From Crocosphaera sp. (GTDB lineage Bacteria; Cyanobacteriota; Cyanobacteriia; Cyanobacteriales; Microcystaceae), in assembly GCF_030064895.1 (NCBI RefSeq), contig NZ_JASJEB010000044.1:1-42658 (forward strand): 42,658 bases of DNA. The letters are read 5' to 3'. Positions 15,202-23,571 of the stretch are shown piece after piece. The notes under the pieces are model-generated. The model saw nothing but the letters and a program-made list of their open reading frames with translations, did no database searches and had not been told where the DNA came from. The position numbers and the translations under genes were made by a program. Position 1 is the first letter of the stretch; each line of letters opens with the position of its first letter.

Positions 15202-15333
15202 GGGAGCATCCCATTTTTGCAAAAAACTTATTCTTGGAGTTTGACGGGGAGACGGGGAGATGGGGAGACGGGGGGAAATTAATCAGATCAACTATTATCA
15301 ATCAAGGACAATTTGTAGCTTTGGGATGCTCCC
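15202..15333. repeat. MITE-like element with 12-bp ends (GGGAGCATCCCA)
   Basis: GGGAGCATCCCA (15202-15213) and TGGGATGCTCCC (15322-15333) are perfect reverse complements. Inside lies a GACGGGGA-type G-rich tandem repeat (15242-15276). It fills most of the 326-nt gap between phoX and the methyltransferase-like gene. No coding sequence seen. Confidence 0.6.
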
Positions 15334-15416
15334 GAGGAAAATTATATTTAAGGGTAACATGAAAATTCGTTTTGGATACCAAAGTAGTTTTTTTCGATCA
15401 AAAAAACCTTAACTAT

Positions 15417-17405
15417 CTACAAGTTAGAGTGGTTAAAATCCTCCAATGTTAAATTATGTTCTTGTAAACATTTTAACCATCCTTGTAAGCGGTTGACTTG
15501 ACGATAATCATCTAATAAACCGAGTTCTTGTGTTTTTTGGGTTAATTTTTTAAAGGTTTCATACAAAGGATAATCAGGAGAAACTAAACTATCTTTGTAA
15601 TGTAGAATAGGGGGGTCTTCATCTTCTATATAATCAGAATAATTAACCCGTAAATTATTTAATTGAATTTGCATCCGACTATGAAGACGGGGGTGAGGAG
15701 TTTCGTCAAAATCGGGATAATATAAGTAGGTTATTTTAGGAATACGCCAAGAAAACTGGATAACGTTTGCTTCTTCTAATCTTCCCACGGTACGACTAGC
15801 ACAACCTTCGTATAAACGCAATAAAGGTTCTAAATTATCTAAGACACTAATATGAATCAGTAGGGAATTTTTCAGTTTTCTACCTACGGTTTGTTTTTGG
15901 CAAAGTTGAGCAATTATTTCTAAGTTTCCTACTTGATATAACATAGCATCAGCCATAATACAAGCACTATTATAACTGCCAAATAATGACTTAATATCTT
16001 GCTTAACTTCTGGAGATAATTCTCGCATTTTTGGACGGCCATCAAATTGACTTAAGGCAAGATATAATAACAAATCTTGACGACGTTTTTCGGTAATCAT
16101 ATCCCAATCATCTTCTTGAGTAACTTGTAAAATAACTTTGAAAGCTTGACGAAAACTTCTAAATTCTTCTTTTAATTGTACCTCATTTTTTAATTCTCCT
16201 TTAGCTGGTAGTCGTCCCCGTTCGGTGTAAAATTCCATTAAAGGTTGTAGTAGGTTTTCATAGTCTTCAAACCGTCTTACTTTGGTAATTAATCTAGGGG
16301 TTTTTGCCCGAGAATGAAAGCGAGAAGCACGGAATTTTTGTGCCTCTATTTCATCGCGAAAGACTAAATAAATTCCTAATCCTATGGGAATAGAATCAAC
16401 CTCTAAAACTTGATCTATATAAAATTTTAGTTCTTCTTGTTCATAATATTTCTGGAAGGTATTGCGACTGGTAATAATGCCATCGCCATAGGCAATAACA
16501 CCTCTCTCTCTATCATCGATTAAAACTTGTGCAGAAACAATTAAAACTTTATTAGTTAATTGCCAAGCATTGAGTAACGCTTCTCGTCTCTCGTTGACAT
16601 CTTCAATTACATTAATAACATAACCTAAGTTGACAATATCAGCAATTTGTTTGTGATTATCGGGACAATAATAGGGGTCCCATCCTTTACTTTTATAACC
16701 TGCTGCTGCTATTCTTTCTACGTCACCTCCGTAACCACATCCATAGTCAAAAAAGCTAGTTTCTTCATCAAATAATAATAATTCTAAAGCTAAACGAATA
16801 GGACGAGAAAAGGCATTTCTAGGAATAGCTGCTTTATGTCTTTCGATTTCAATACTAAAGGTTTCTTTGGGAAAAACAGGACAATTACAAGCTAAATAAT
16901 GTCCTTCAAAAATAATACGTTTTCTTTCTAATCTTTTTTCCCATTGTTCTTTGGTACCGATGGGTACATTTAAGTTTAATAAGTCTAATTCTTCCTCCAT
17001 TTTAGTCAAATGGGCAAAAGTTTCATAGTTAGGATATTCAGGGGTTATAAAGTTTTCTTTTCTATGTAAAATTGGAGGATTTTTTTTATTTTTATAGTCC
17101 CAATAACTAATTTGCTCTGTATCTAGATTAACGACAATACTTAAGCTTAATGCTGGATGAGGCTCGTTATCAAATTCTGGATAAAATAAATAAGAAATAG
17201 TGGGTTTATCGGTAGCAAATTTAATAATTGTTGCCCCTTCAATTTTTTCGGTTAGTCTAGCTTTTTTTTCGTATTCTTGTAATCTTATATCAAGAGAATC
17301 AATGGCACTGACATGAACATATAAAGCAGTTGGTAACTGTTTACCGATGGAACTTTTTTTACAACAGATAATAATTTCTTTAAAATAATCAGTGGTTAAA
17401 AACAT
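15417..17405 (-). CDS. DNA-phosphorothioation-associated methyltransferase-like protein, with flanking duplicated domains
   Basis: A 662-residue protein. The centre (about 185-370) is the putative methyltransferase found near DNA phosphorothioation loci: HKAAIPRNAFSRPIRLA, then the SAM-binding FFDYGCGYGGDVERIAAAG, GWDPYYCP, VNLGYVINVIEDVNERREAL and GDGIITSRNTFQKYYEQEEL. Residues 14-147 and 501-633 are homologous to each other: each has a Cys-Lys/Gln rich start, a Y/L-V/I-H-V/I-S strand, YLFYPEFDNEPHP or YLYYPDFDETPHP, PPILH and an SP-x-YP-x-YETF stretch. This N-terminal copy is, to my knowledge, not part of the usual family core. No dnd or ssp genes lie in the window, so the function may be independent of phosphorothioation. 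The Uma2 gene is 35 nt upstream on the same strand. Confidence 0.8.
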   Translation of the reverse strand: MFLTTDYFKEIIICCKKSSIGKQLPTALYVHVSAIDSLDIRLQEYEKKARLTEKIEGATIIKFATDKPTISYLFYPEFDNEPHPALSLSIVVNLDTEQISYWDYKNKKNPPILHRKENFITPEYPNYETFAHLTKMEEELDLLNLNVPIGTKEQWEKRLERKRIIFEGHYLACNCPVFPKETFSIEIERHKAAIPRNAFSRPIRLALELLLFDEETSFFDYGCGYGGDVERIAAAGYKSKGWDPYYCPDNHKQIADIVNLGYVINVIEDVNERREALLNAWQLTNKVLIVSAQVLIDDRERGVIAYGDGIITSRNTFQKYYEQEELKFYIDQVLEVDSIPIGLGIYLVFRDEIEAQKFRASRFHSRAKTPRLITKVRRFEDYENLLQPLMEFYTERGRLPAKGELKNEVQLKEEFRSFRQAFKVILQVTQEDDWDMITEKRRQDLLLYLALSQFDGRPKMRELSPEVKQDIKSLFGSYNSACIMADAMLYQVGNLEIIAQLCQKQTVGRKLKNSLLIHISVLDNLEPLLRLYEGCASRTVGRLEEANVIQFSWRIPKITYLYYPDFDETPHPRLHSRMQIQLNNLRVNYSDYIEDEDPPILHYKDSLVSPDYPLYETFKKLTQKTQELGLLDDYRQVNRLQGWLKCLQEHNLTLEDFNHSNL

Positions 17406-17440
17406 AAAATATTATGGATAATAATTTAAAATAAAAAAGA

Positions 17441-18136
17441 TTATTGTTCAGATAAATCTCCAAATTTTTGACGATATTTTTCTATCATAGCTTCCATTTC
17501 AGAAACTTTTTTTCTTTCTTGTTGTAACTCAGTTTCTTTTTGTTGTAACTCAGTTTCTTTTTCTTGTAAAGCTGTAGCTAATTCTTCAGGAATCAATAAT
17601 TTTTCTCCTGTATCTTCTCGATAGAATCCTATTAATTGACCTTCAACCTTTAAGATTAACTTTAAAGGTTCACTACGATTATCCTCAATAATTTCATAAA
17701 TATTATTTCTTAAACGATAACCTTTTAATTGTTCAGGAATCCATTCTCCTTTAGGATCAAATAACCAATATTCCTTAACCCCTAATTGTTCGTATAATGT
17801 CTTTTTAAACTCTTGATCTTGATTTTTTGTCCCTGGTGAGGTCATCTCAAAAATAACTTGAGGAACCTCTTTTTCTTCCCAAATTTTATAATTATCTCTA
17901 CCCCCAGGTTCTACATTAAAGATGATCATAACATCAGGAGCAACTCTCATTCTGGGTAGTCCCTGACTATAGTACATAAATTGATTGGCTAAAACAGTTG
18001 CTTTTTGTCCTACTAAATATTGTTTGAGGACTTCTAAGGTGGTTAAAATAGCGTACAAATGAATATAGGTTTCTGCCACAGGTTCTCCGTCTGAACTGGG
18101 ATAAATAATATCAGTTTTTGCAACGGTTTCTAACAT
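17441..18136 (-). CDS. Uma2-family (DUF820) endonuclease-like protein
   Basis: A 231-residue protein. The PD-(D/E)XK-type Uma2 core is visible: APDVMIIFNVEPGGRDNYKIWEE (Asp in PDV), PQVIFEMTSPGTKNQDQEFKK (Glu and the Lys side), and YEQLGVKEYWLFDPKGEW. These proteins are extremely numerous in cyanobacteria; many are thought to be nucleases linked to mobile elements or toxin-like functions. The C-terminus (about 185-231) is a coiled coil built on LQQKETELQQE repeats, encoded by a 21-bp tandem duplication near 17518-17560. It is probably co-transcribed with the methyltransferase-like gene downstream. Confidence 0.87.
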   Translation of the reverse strand: MLETVAKTDIIYPSSDGEPVAETYIHLYAILTTLEVLKQYLVGQKATVLANQFMYYSQGLPRMRVAPDVMIIFNVEPGGRDNYKIWEEKEVPQVIFEMTSPGTKNQDQEFKKTLYEQLGVKEYWLFDPKGEWIPEQLKGYRLRNNIYEIIEDNRSEPLKLILKVEGQLIGFYREDTGEKLLIPEELATALQEKETELQQKETELQQERKKVSEMEAMIEKYRQKFGDLSEQ

Positions 18137-18261
18137 AAACTTAAGACTCTTATGGTGTTAAACTGGTCGTTAACGACCGGATCTGATGAACATTGTACGA
18201 AAAAATGCTCAAGAGAGAGTGGTTAATATTTCATTATATGATTTTTTGGCTTTAATGACCA

Positions 18262-18441
18262 GCAAATAGCGATATTGATTTTTTAAGTGATTATGATTTA
18301 TCTAAAACAAGTTCTTGGTTTCCTATGGGTTTAATTTTAGATTTAGAAACTTTATTAAACCGTAAAGTTGATATAGCAACGGATGATTCTTTACATTATT
18401 TTATCCGTAATAAGGTACTTGAGAAAGCAATTAAATTATGA
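18262..18441 (+). pseudogene. Remnant of an MNT nucleotidyltransferase antitoxin
   Basis: Sixty codons open from 18262 read ANSDIDFLSDYDLSK, then SSWFPMGLILDLETLLNRKVD and FIRNKVLEKAIKL before TGA. This is the second half of a MntA-like nucleotidyltransferase, with the SDIDFL metal motif kept, but the GSxARG part and start codon are missing (TGA stands at 18256-18258). It is therefore a 5'-truncated pseudogene. Confidence 0.7.
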
Positions 18442-18456
18442 AATATTCTAGTATTT

Positions 18457-18492
18457 ATGAAAGATTCTAGTATTTATTTAATTCATATTTGA
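18457..18492 (+). pseudogene. Possible start of a HEPN toxin partner
   Basis: MKDSSIYLIHI followed by TGA, 15 nt after the MNT remnant, resembles the first residues of the HEPN (DUF86) toxin that normally follows MNT. Only this stub is visible. Suggestive because of position; weak on its own. Confidence 0.4.
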
Positions 18493-18557
18493 GATTGGTT
18501 ATAAAGTTTTTAATGTAAACACAAACATTAGAGAAACTTACCCCTAAAATAAAAGTA

Positions 18558-18582
18558 GTCCCCTGGTGGCCACCAAGGGGAC
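18558..18582. terminator. GC-rich hairpin before the coiled-coil gene
   Basis: GTCCCC-TGGTGG / CCACCA-AGGGGAC forms a long stem with one bulged base. The + side is followed by A's and the minus side by TACTTTTATTTT, so termination on the minus strand or a 5' leader hairpin are both possible. It ends 33 nt before the next ATG. Confidence 0.45.
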
Positions 18583-18615
18583 ACAAAAAAATCACTATTA
18601 GTAGGAGTTTAACTC

Positions 18616-18918
18616 ATGAATGAACCATCTACCGTTACTTATCCCACAGCAGACATTCTATCGCGCATTGAAGACAAGTTAGATAAGCTTCAGGATAAGA
18701 TAGATAAGCAGTCAGAAAAGATAGGAGCGATCGAGGTTAAATTGACAGCAGTTGAAACAGAAGTTAAAAACCTGAATAAAGATGTCAACGAATTAAAAGG
18801 ATCAACTAAGGCACAAATTTGGACATTGATCGGAATTTTAGCCACTGCAATTCTAGGTTTAGGAGCGGCAGTAATTAGATTCTTTGCTACTACCCCACCC
18901 TACTATAATATTTATTAG
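18616..18918 (+). CDS. Coiled-coil protein with C-terminal membrane anchor (XhlA-like)
   Basis: A 100-residue protein. Residues 12-65 are a heptad-patterned coiled coil (ILSRIEDKLDKLQDKIDKQSEK, then AVETEVKNLNKDVNELKG) and residues 69-91 form one transmembrane helix (IWTLIGILATAILGLGAAVIRFF). This layout is that of hemolysin-XhlA-like small proteins, common as uncharacterised genes in cyanobacteria. TAGGAG gives a good ribosome binding site. It stands alone. Role unknown. Confidence 0.7.
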   Translation: MNEPSTVTYPTADILSRIEDKLDKLQDKIDKQSEKIGAIEVKLTAVETEVKNLNKDVNELKGSTKAQIWTLIGILATAILGLGAAVIRFFATTPPYYNIY

Positions 18919-18926
18919 ATTTAATT

Positions 18927-19196
18927 TTAATTGAAAAGATCACTATGACTACCTGTTCTAATTAAAATCAATTCTGTTGAATTTCTCTGATAAATTAACA
19001 ACCAGTCTGGTTCAATATGACATTCCCAGTAAGAAGACCAATTACCTGTTAATTGATGATTACGATAACGTATCTCTAGATTATTTCCTGCTTGTAAATA
19101 ATTAACGATGACTTCAAGCTTATCAATATTTTTTCCTCTTTTTTTAACTCTTTTTAAATCTTTTTTGAATTAATTGGTAACAACAATATTTAGCAA
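18927..19196 (-). pseudogene. YafQ/RelE-family mRNA interferase toxin, broken by a nonsense codon
   Basis: Read from 19196 (TTG-CTA-AAT), the frame gives LLNIVVTN, then TAA at 19172-19170, then FKKDLKRVKKRGKNIDKLEVIVNYLQ, IRYRNHQLTGNWSSYWECHIEPDW, LLIYQRNS and ILIRTGSHSDLFN. This is a full-length YafQ-type toxin of about 90 codons with the conserved H-x-L-x-GNW and ECHIEPDWLLIY motifs. The stop sits exactly where YafQ proteins have a Gln or similar before FKKDLKR, consistent with CAA to TAA. The ATG may also have been lost. It follows the antitoxin gene with a 1-nt gap. The toxin is likely inactive unless read through. Confidence 0.78.
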
Positions 19197-19197
19197 T

Positions 19198-19458
19198 TTA
19201 CACCTCTAAATCGTCACAAATATCAGCAAAACTTGTATAACTGCTTAAGTTTTCTTTATGGTTTAATTCTTCTATCGCTTCAATGGTTGTATTATTAAGA
19301 TTTCTATCAATAAAAGGAATATCTTTTGTTGTTGCAACCTGACGATAAAATAACTCTATAGCTTCACTTTGTGTGATCCCAAACTGTTCAAAAACTGACT
19401 CAGCTATTTTCTTAGTCTCGGAATCAATAATAATGTCTATGGATTCTTGTTTTTTCAT
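19198..19458 (-). CDS. RelB/DinJ-family antitoxin
   Basis: An 86-residue protein: MKKQESIDIIIDSETKKIAE, then VFEQFGITQSEAIELFYRQVATTKDIPF. This is the ribbon-helix-helix of RelB/DinJ antitoxins with the characteristic G-I/L-T-x-S/T-E-A turn and F-x-x-Q-V/I helix. The acidic C-terminus would bind the YafQ toxin. The partner gene downstream is interrupted, so this antitoxin may be a surviving half. Autoregulation through the RHH domain is typical of the family. Confidence 0.85.
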   Translation of the reverse strand: MKKQESIDIIIDSETKKIAESVFEQFGITQSEAIELFYRQVATTKDIPFIDRNLNNTTIEAIEELNHKENLSSYTSFADICDDLEV

Positions 19459-19815
19459 GATTGTAAATTTAATACTTTGATATTAATTATAGCATCATCT
19501 AAATTGTAGGGTACATTAACCAAGTGTAATTCACCAAATTTTACCAGATATAATCAATTAATTAGTGGGTTACGATTGATTATTATATATTATTTATAAT
19601 CTAAATTCTAGCCATCTAACCTACCCTACTGGACTACACTATAACTATAATAAGCGATAACCTATTGTTTAATTGATAAGATAATTTTATTTTCTGCATA
19701 ACCAATTTTGTTTTTAAAATAGGTTTTAACATGGGCTTAATAGTGTTAAAAAGCTACATAAACTTTGGAAATAATTGTGATTCGTAGGTGTTTAATATGA
19801 TTTAAAACTACCAAC
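19459..19815. other. AT-rich intergenic region
   Basis: About 357 nt without a gene. It contains a GTAGGGTA (19506) / TACCCTAC (19623) inverted pair and a GTGGGTTACG fragment resembling a worn cyanobacterial dispersed repeat. It serves as the antitoxin promoter side and the region after the NACHT stop codon. No clear promoter motif. Confidence 0.4.
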
Positions 19816-22077
19816 TTAATCATAATTCAAATCAGCAAAGGGTAAGAACAAAGTATCCTCAATTTCTTCTCTCACTTCTCGACTAACATAACACTCACTA
19901 TTTAAACACTTCATTAATAATTGATTAGCGGTTAAATATTGCTTGAGTAAGTCAATTTGCTGCTGGTTAAAGTTCCATTCATGACCAATATTTCGATATT
20001 TAATCATTGCTTCTCTTAGTTCTTTTCTCCAAGCTGCACTATTATTTTTCCACCACTGATTTTTTTTATATTTATCTTCATCACTATCTGGTAATTGTTG
20101 TTGTAATTTTTCTAATATTTCTTTTAGTTTTCCATCTACACAGTTTTGTATAGCATTGGAGAGGGAGCGGTTTAACGAGAAGGAGAGGTCGCGGTAGAGA
20201 TCGAGGTAGAGGGAGAAGGAGAGGTTGTAGTCGCGTTGGAGGTCGCGGTCGCGGTGGAGGTTGTAGTCGCGTTGGAGGTCGCGTTGGAGGTCGCGGTCGA
20301 GGTCGCGGTCGGGGTCGAAGGAGTAGTAAAATTGTCTAATAACTGCAATTTTCTGATCTGCTTCCACTGAATTACTTTTATCTCTTACCCATACTAAATA
20401 TTCTTGTAATCTTGTTTCATTTGCGAGCAATTTATCAATATTATGTTTCATTAACAATAATAAACGATCCGCAGGTTCTAATAGAGTTGCTGTTAATAAA
20501 AAAACTTCTTTCCATCGTTTTTCAAATACATGACCTGCTAAACTAATTAAAGCATTTTCTAACTCATTGGGATTAGAAATATTAGCAATTTTTCGAGAGG
20601 TAAAATACTCTTGAAATGTAAGGTGAGAAAAAGAATAAATTCCTCTTGCTCTTTCTACTAATAAACCGTGTTGTGCTTCAATAGATTTGAGAACTCCTTG
20701 ACTATCAATATCTAACTTTGTCTGTTCTTTTGGTGCAGTGGGTAAATTACAAATATATTCCCCGATATAACTTTCAATGGTTCTTTGTTTAAAGAAATAT
20801 TCCTTTTTATCAAAAGTTTTAAAAGCAATTTGACTCAGTAAACCTTCTTTTCGTTTAGGAGTCAATTCTTTATACACTTGTTGACGATAAATATAGCGTT
20901 TATCATCCCATTTTCTTAATAAAGTATTAGTTGCTCTAGCGTATAAATCTGCTCTATCTGAGGGAAAATTACCTGAGTCTTCAAACTCTAAACATAATAG
21001 AGTTAACAGCAAAGGATTATTCGCTAATTCTTTGATAGTAGAATTATTTTTTAACTGTTCTAGAAAATGTTTTGGATATTCAGGTAACTGTTTAATTTTA
21101 AACCAACTGTTCACAAAATTTTTAATTTGCTCATCATCAAAATCTGCAACTTCGACTTCTGTAAACTGAGTAAAAGTATATTCTTTCGCTGCAATACGAC
21201 AAGTTACTGCAAATTGATTCTTATGATAAAGGTTATAAAAATTTTCAATATTTCTGATTACTCTTTCATTATCTTCTTCCTTCACTTCATCTAAACCATC
21301 TAGTAATATTAATCCTCTTCCTGCTGTTAATATTCTCTCTAATTTTTCAGAAGCATTAGTTATCTTACAATCTTTCAACCATTTAATCATATAACTGGAT
21401 AAATCTGGACTATTTTCGGCTTCTGCATATTTTTTGAGGGGAATAAAAATGGGTATTTTCGTTTCAACAAATTCTCCTCGAGTACATTGTATAGCTAAAT
21501 ATTTAAGAAACATCGTTTTTCCCACACCAGGTTTGCCTAAAATCATCAATTTATCATATTGATTAACTGCTTTTAAACCTAAAACTCTTTTCTGTTTAAT
21601 CTTGTTTAAACCAAAGCGATCAAATTCATCCTTTTCTAAATTACAGTTCTGGAAAAGTTCATCTAAATTAAATCCTCTGCGACCAATAATTTTTTCTAAA
21701 ATATTAACTTGAGTGTAAATATCATTTAACTCAATGGGTCGACTCATATCTAATACTCGCATTGTACCGCATTCTTTTTCAACACTGTTTTTAATAGATG
21801 TTCTAATTTCTTCTACGAGTTCATCTATTCCTTTTTCTTGTAAGTGGATTTTATATGATGTTTGTATTTCAACAATATCTATCCATTCCAGTTTTAAAGC
21901 TTCACAAATATTAATAAATTTCTGCTTATCAATTGCTTTTCCTTTTAAAAAATTACTAACCACAGGACGAGAACAATCTGCTAAATCTGCCAAAATTTGT
22001 TGTGTCCAACCTTTCTTTTTAAATTCTTGTTTAGCTACTTCAAGTCCTTTTTTTGAAGCAATATAAGACCTTTCCAT
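19816..22077 (-). CDS. HTH-NACHT NTPase (bacterial NLR-type defence protein)
   Basis: A 753-residue protein. Residues 22-65 form a helix-turn-helix of the XRE kind (TQQILADLADCSRPVVSNFLKGK). The NACHT module follows: Walker A GKPGVGKT at 181-188, Walker B LILLDGLDEV at 256-265, TCRIAA sensor region near 292-297, and FSHLTFQEYFTSRKIA near 483-498, a winged-helix motif common to NACHT proteins. The C-terminus is helical (NNSAAWRKELREAMIKYR, NQQQIDLLKQYLTANQLLMKC). Residues 588-640 are an Arg-Asp-Leu/Ser-Phe repeat. NACHT proteins of this class protect bacteria from phages by nucleotide-driven activation. It is transcribed alone. No separate effector domain is visible, so the C-terminal part may act as sensor and the HTH end as effector or regulator. 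Confidence 0.88.
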   Translation of the reverse strand: MERSYIASKKGLEVAKQEFKKKGWTQQILADLADCSRPVVSNFLKGKAIDKQKFINICEALKLEWIDIVEIQTSYKIHLQEKGIDELVEEIRTSIKNSVEKECGTMRVLDMSRPIELNDIYTQVNILEKIIGRRGFNLDELFQNCNLEKDEFDRFGLNKIKQKRVLGLKAVNQYDKLMILGKPGVGKTMFLKYLAIQCTRGEFVETKIPIFIPLKKYAEAENSPDLSSYMIKWLKDCKITNASEKLERILTAGRGLILLDGLDEVKEEDNERVIRNIENFYNLYHKNQFAVTCRIAAKEYTFTQFTEVEVADFDDEQIKNFVNSWFKIKQLPEYPKHFLEQLKNNSTIKELANNPLLLTLLCLEFEDSGNFPSDRADLYARATNTLLRKWDDKRYIYRQQVYKELTPKRKEGLLSQIAFKTFDKKEYFFKQRTIESYIGEYICNLPTAPKEQTKLDIDSQGVLKSIEAQHGLLVERARGIYSFSHLTFQEYFTSRKIANISNPNELENALISLAGHVFEKRWKEVFLLTATLLEPADRLLLLMKHNIDKLLANETRLQEYLVWVRDKSNSVEADQKIAVIRQFYYSFDPDRDLDRDLQRDLQRDYNLHRDRDLQRDYNLSFSLYLDLYRDLSFSLNRSLSNAIQNCVDGKLKEILEKLQQQLPDSDEDKYKKNQWWKNNSAAWRKELREAMIKYRNIGHEWNFNQQQIDLLKQYLTANQLLMKCLNSECYVSREVREEIEDTLFLPFADLNYD
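20158..20316 (-). repeat. GC-rich repeat segment within the NACHT gene
   Basis: A 27-nt unit is repeated exactly at 20221 and 20257 (36-nt offset, 12 codons), with further partial copies on both sides. It encodes D-L-Q-R-D-Y-N-L/S-F-S-L phrases. The segment is strongly GC-rich against an AT-rich gene. Confidence 0.85.
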
Positions 22078-22250
22078 TTATTAAATATAATCCTTAATCA
22101 TAAAGTCTAAACAGTTCTAAATTATTGAAGCAAAATTCTTTTACATAAGTTTTACATCACTCTACTTAAGTTTAACATATTTAGATGAATACTGAACTAA
22201 GATAAAGATGACGAAGGAATACTTAAAATACGATCAAGAATTAATCAAAA

Positions 22251-22457
22251 ATGTCTAGCACTAATTTTGTAGCATCCTCCGAATTGGAACAAACGATTAA
22301 TGAGCTAGTAACTCTCACCGGTAGCAGTTCAGAAACCGAACTCCTACAGAGAGCCATCGCCTTGATGAAAGTCGCAGCAGAAGCTCAACAAAAGGGACAA
22401 AAAATTTTGATTGCAGATCAAGACAGAAATCCTCAATATGAACTGCAAATATTTTAA
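22251..22457 (+). CDS. Small RHH-like protein
   Basis: A 68-residue protein: ASSELEQTINELVTLTGSSSETELLQRAIALMKVAAEAQ, then KGQKILIADQDRNPQYELQIF. The helix-turn-helix spacing (LTGSSSETELLQRAI) is that of ribbon-helix-helix regulators, and short proteins ending in this way are frequent in cyanobacteria, often beside a small membrane protein as here. It starts 18 nt before the next ORF's ATG ends up in frame. Function unknown; DNA binding is likely. Confidence 0.6.
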   Translation: MSSTNFVASSELEQTINELVTLTGSSSETELLQRAIALMKVAAEAQQKGQKILIADQDRNPQYELQIF

Positions 22458-22475
22458 TTGACATCTAGCAAAATT

Positions 22476-22814
22476 ATGAGTGATAATCCTGAGAAAAATA
22501 CTCCAACTCAAGGTCTTCCTGTAATCTCTGTTACCGATTTAGCTAAGGGTTGGAGTGGGAGTCTTGCCATAGAAGATCCTACCGACAAGGCCCATCGTCT
22601 TAAGCAAGAAGCGTATGAAGCTTGTCATAGAAGATGGAGGTTAAACTTTATTATTTTTGTCGCAATTCTTGGTCTATGCTCTGTGTTTTATTTATGTTTT
22701 TCAACTCTAACTGATCCCAAAACAGGTATTAATGATAAGAGGTGGGCAACTGTATTTGTTAGTTCTATTGTAACCGGTAGTATTGGATTTTTAACAGGCA
22801 AAGCGATTAGCTGA
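22476..22814 (+). CDS. Small two-helix membrane protein
   Basis: The ATG at 22476 is preferred over an upstream TTG at 22458. The 112-residue protein has a soluble N-terminal half (about 1-58) and two hydrophobic helices at about 62-80 (FIIFVAILGLCSVFYLCFST) and 93-110 (TVFVSSIVTGSIGFLTG). It follows the RHH-like gene after 18 nt, so the two are probably co-transcribed. I do not recognise the family. Confidence 0.6.
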   Translation: MSDNPEKNTPTQGLPVISVTDLAKGWSGSLAIEDPTDKAHRLKQEAYEACHRRWRLNFIIFVAILGLCSVFYLCFSTLTDPKTGINDKRWATVFVSSIVTGSIGFLTGKAIS

Positions 22815-22859
22815 TTTATGACGATAAAAAGAGTTTAGCACCTTAACTTATTAACTACT

Positions 22860-23111
22860 ATGAAAAGTTTAAACAACTACACAGTTACTTTATTTCCTGC
22901 TATGACTGAAATTATTTTCTTAGTTGAATCTGATAATGACAGTGGTTATATCGCCCAAGCATTAGGAGAATCAATTATTACTCAAGCTGACGATTTAGAG
23001 ACATTAAAAAAAGAGGTAAAAGATGCAGTTCATTGTCACTTTCCCGATGAAGAGTTGCGTCCGAAAACTATTCGCCTTCATATTGTCCAAGAAGAGTTAT
23101 TTGCTTCATGA
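22860..23111 (+). CDS. hicB: HicB-like antitoxin
   Basis: An 83-residue protein with the partial RNase-H-like fold of HicB antitoxins: IIFLVESDNDSGYIAQALGESIITQADDLETLKKEVKDAVHCHF, where the S/D-G-Y-x-A and ITQADDLETLKKEVKDAV motifs are typical. It has no C-terminal DNA-binding domain, which is the short HicB form. It precedes and overlaps hicA by 4 nt (ATGA), so translation is coupled. It neutralises HicA. Confidence 0.85.
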   Translation: MKSLNNYTVTLFPAMTEIIFLVESDNDSGYIAQALGESIITQADDLETLKKEVKDAVHCHFPDEELRPKTIRLHIVQEELFAS

Positions 23112-23353
23112 AATTACCTAGAGATTTATCGGGTCAAGATTTAGTAAAAAATTTAAAAAAACTTGGCTATAAAGTGACCCATCAAACAGGTAGTCATATT
23201 AGATTAACAACTGAACAGCAAGGAGAACATCATATCACAATTCCTGCTCATAACCCCCTTAAAGTTGGCACATTAAACGCAATTTTACGTAATATTAGTA
23301 ATCATTTTCAGTTAAATAGAGATGAATTACTTCATAAACTATTTGAAAAATAA
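23108..23353 (+). CDS. hicA: HicA-family mRNA interferase toxin
   Basis: An 81-residue double-stranded-RNA-binding-fold toxin: LSGQDLVKNLKKLGYKVTHQTGSHIRLT and HHITIPAHNPLKVGTLNAILRNI. The catalytic His of the TGSHIRL motif is present, so the toxin should be active. HicA cleaves mRNA and slows growth. Gene order is hicB-hicA, with the antitoxin first, as often in cyanobacteria. Confidence 0.92.
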   Translation: MKLPRDLSGQDLVKNLKKLGYKVTHQTGSHIRLTTEQQGEHHITIPAHNPLKVGTLNAILRNISNHFQLNRDELLHKLFEK

Positions 23354-23571
23354 ATTTTATTTTTTTATCTGTCTTTAAATTCATTTCTAATAACAATATA
23401 CTATTTTTTATTGATTAAACCTTGTCGTTATTGACTCTTCTCCTTAACCGTATATTACGAGACAATCTTAAGGTAAAATTAAGAAAGAAAGTAAAATTAG
23501 ATACTTTTACTCAACATTACCCTTAAAAATTCCCAAACGCCTCACACACTATGATAGGAGAGTATTAAATT

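Noticed and set aside
20158-20316. CRISPR array or separate tandem repeat locus
   Set aside because: The repeats are in frame within the NACHT gene, with no unique spacers of constant length.
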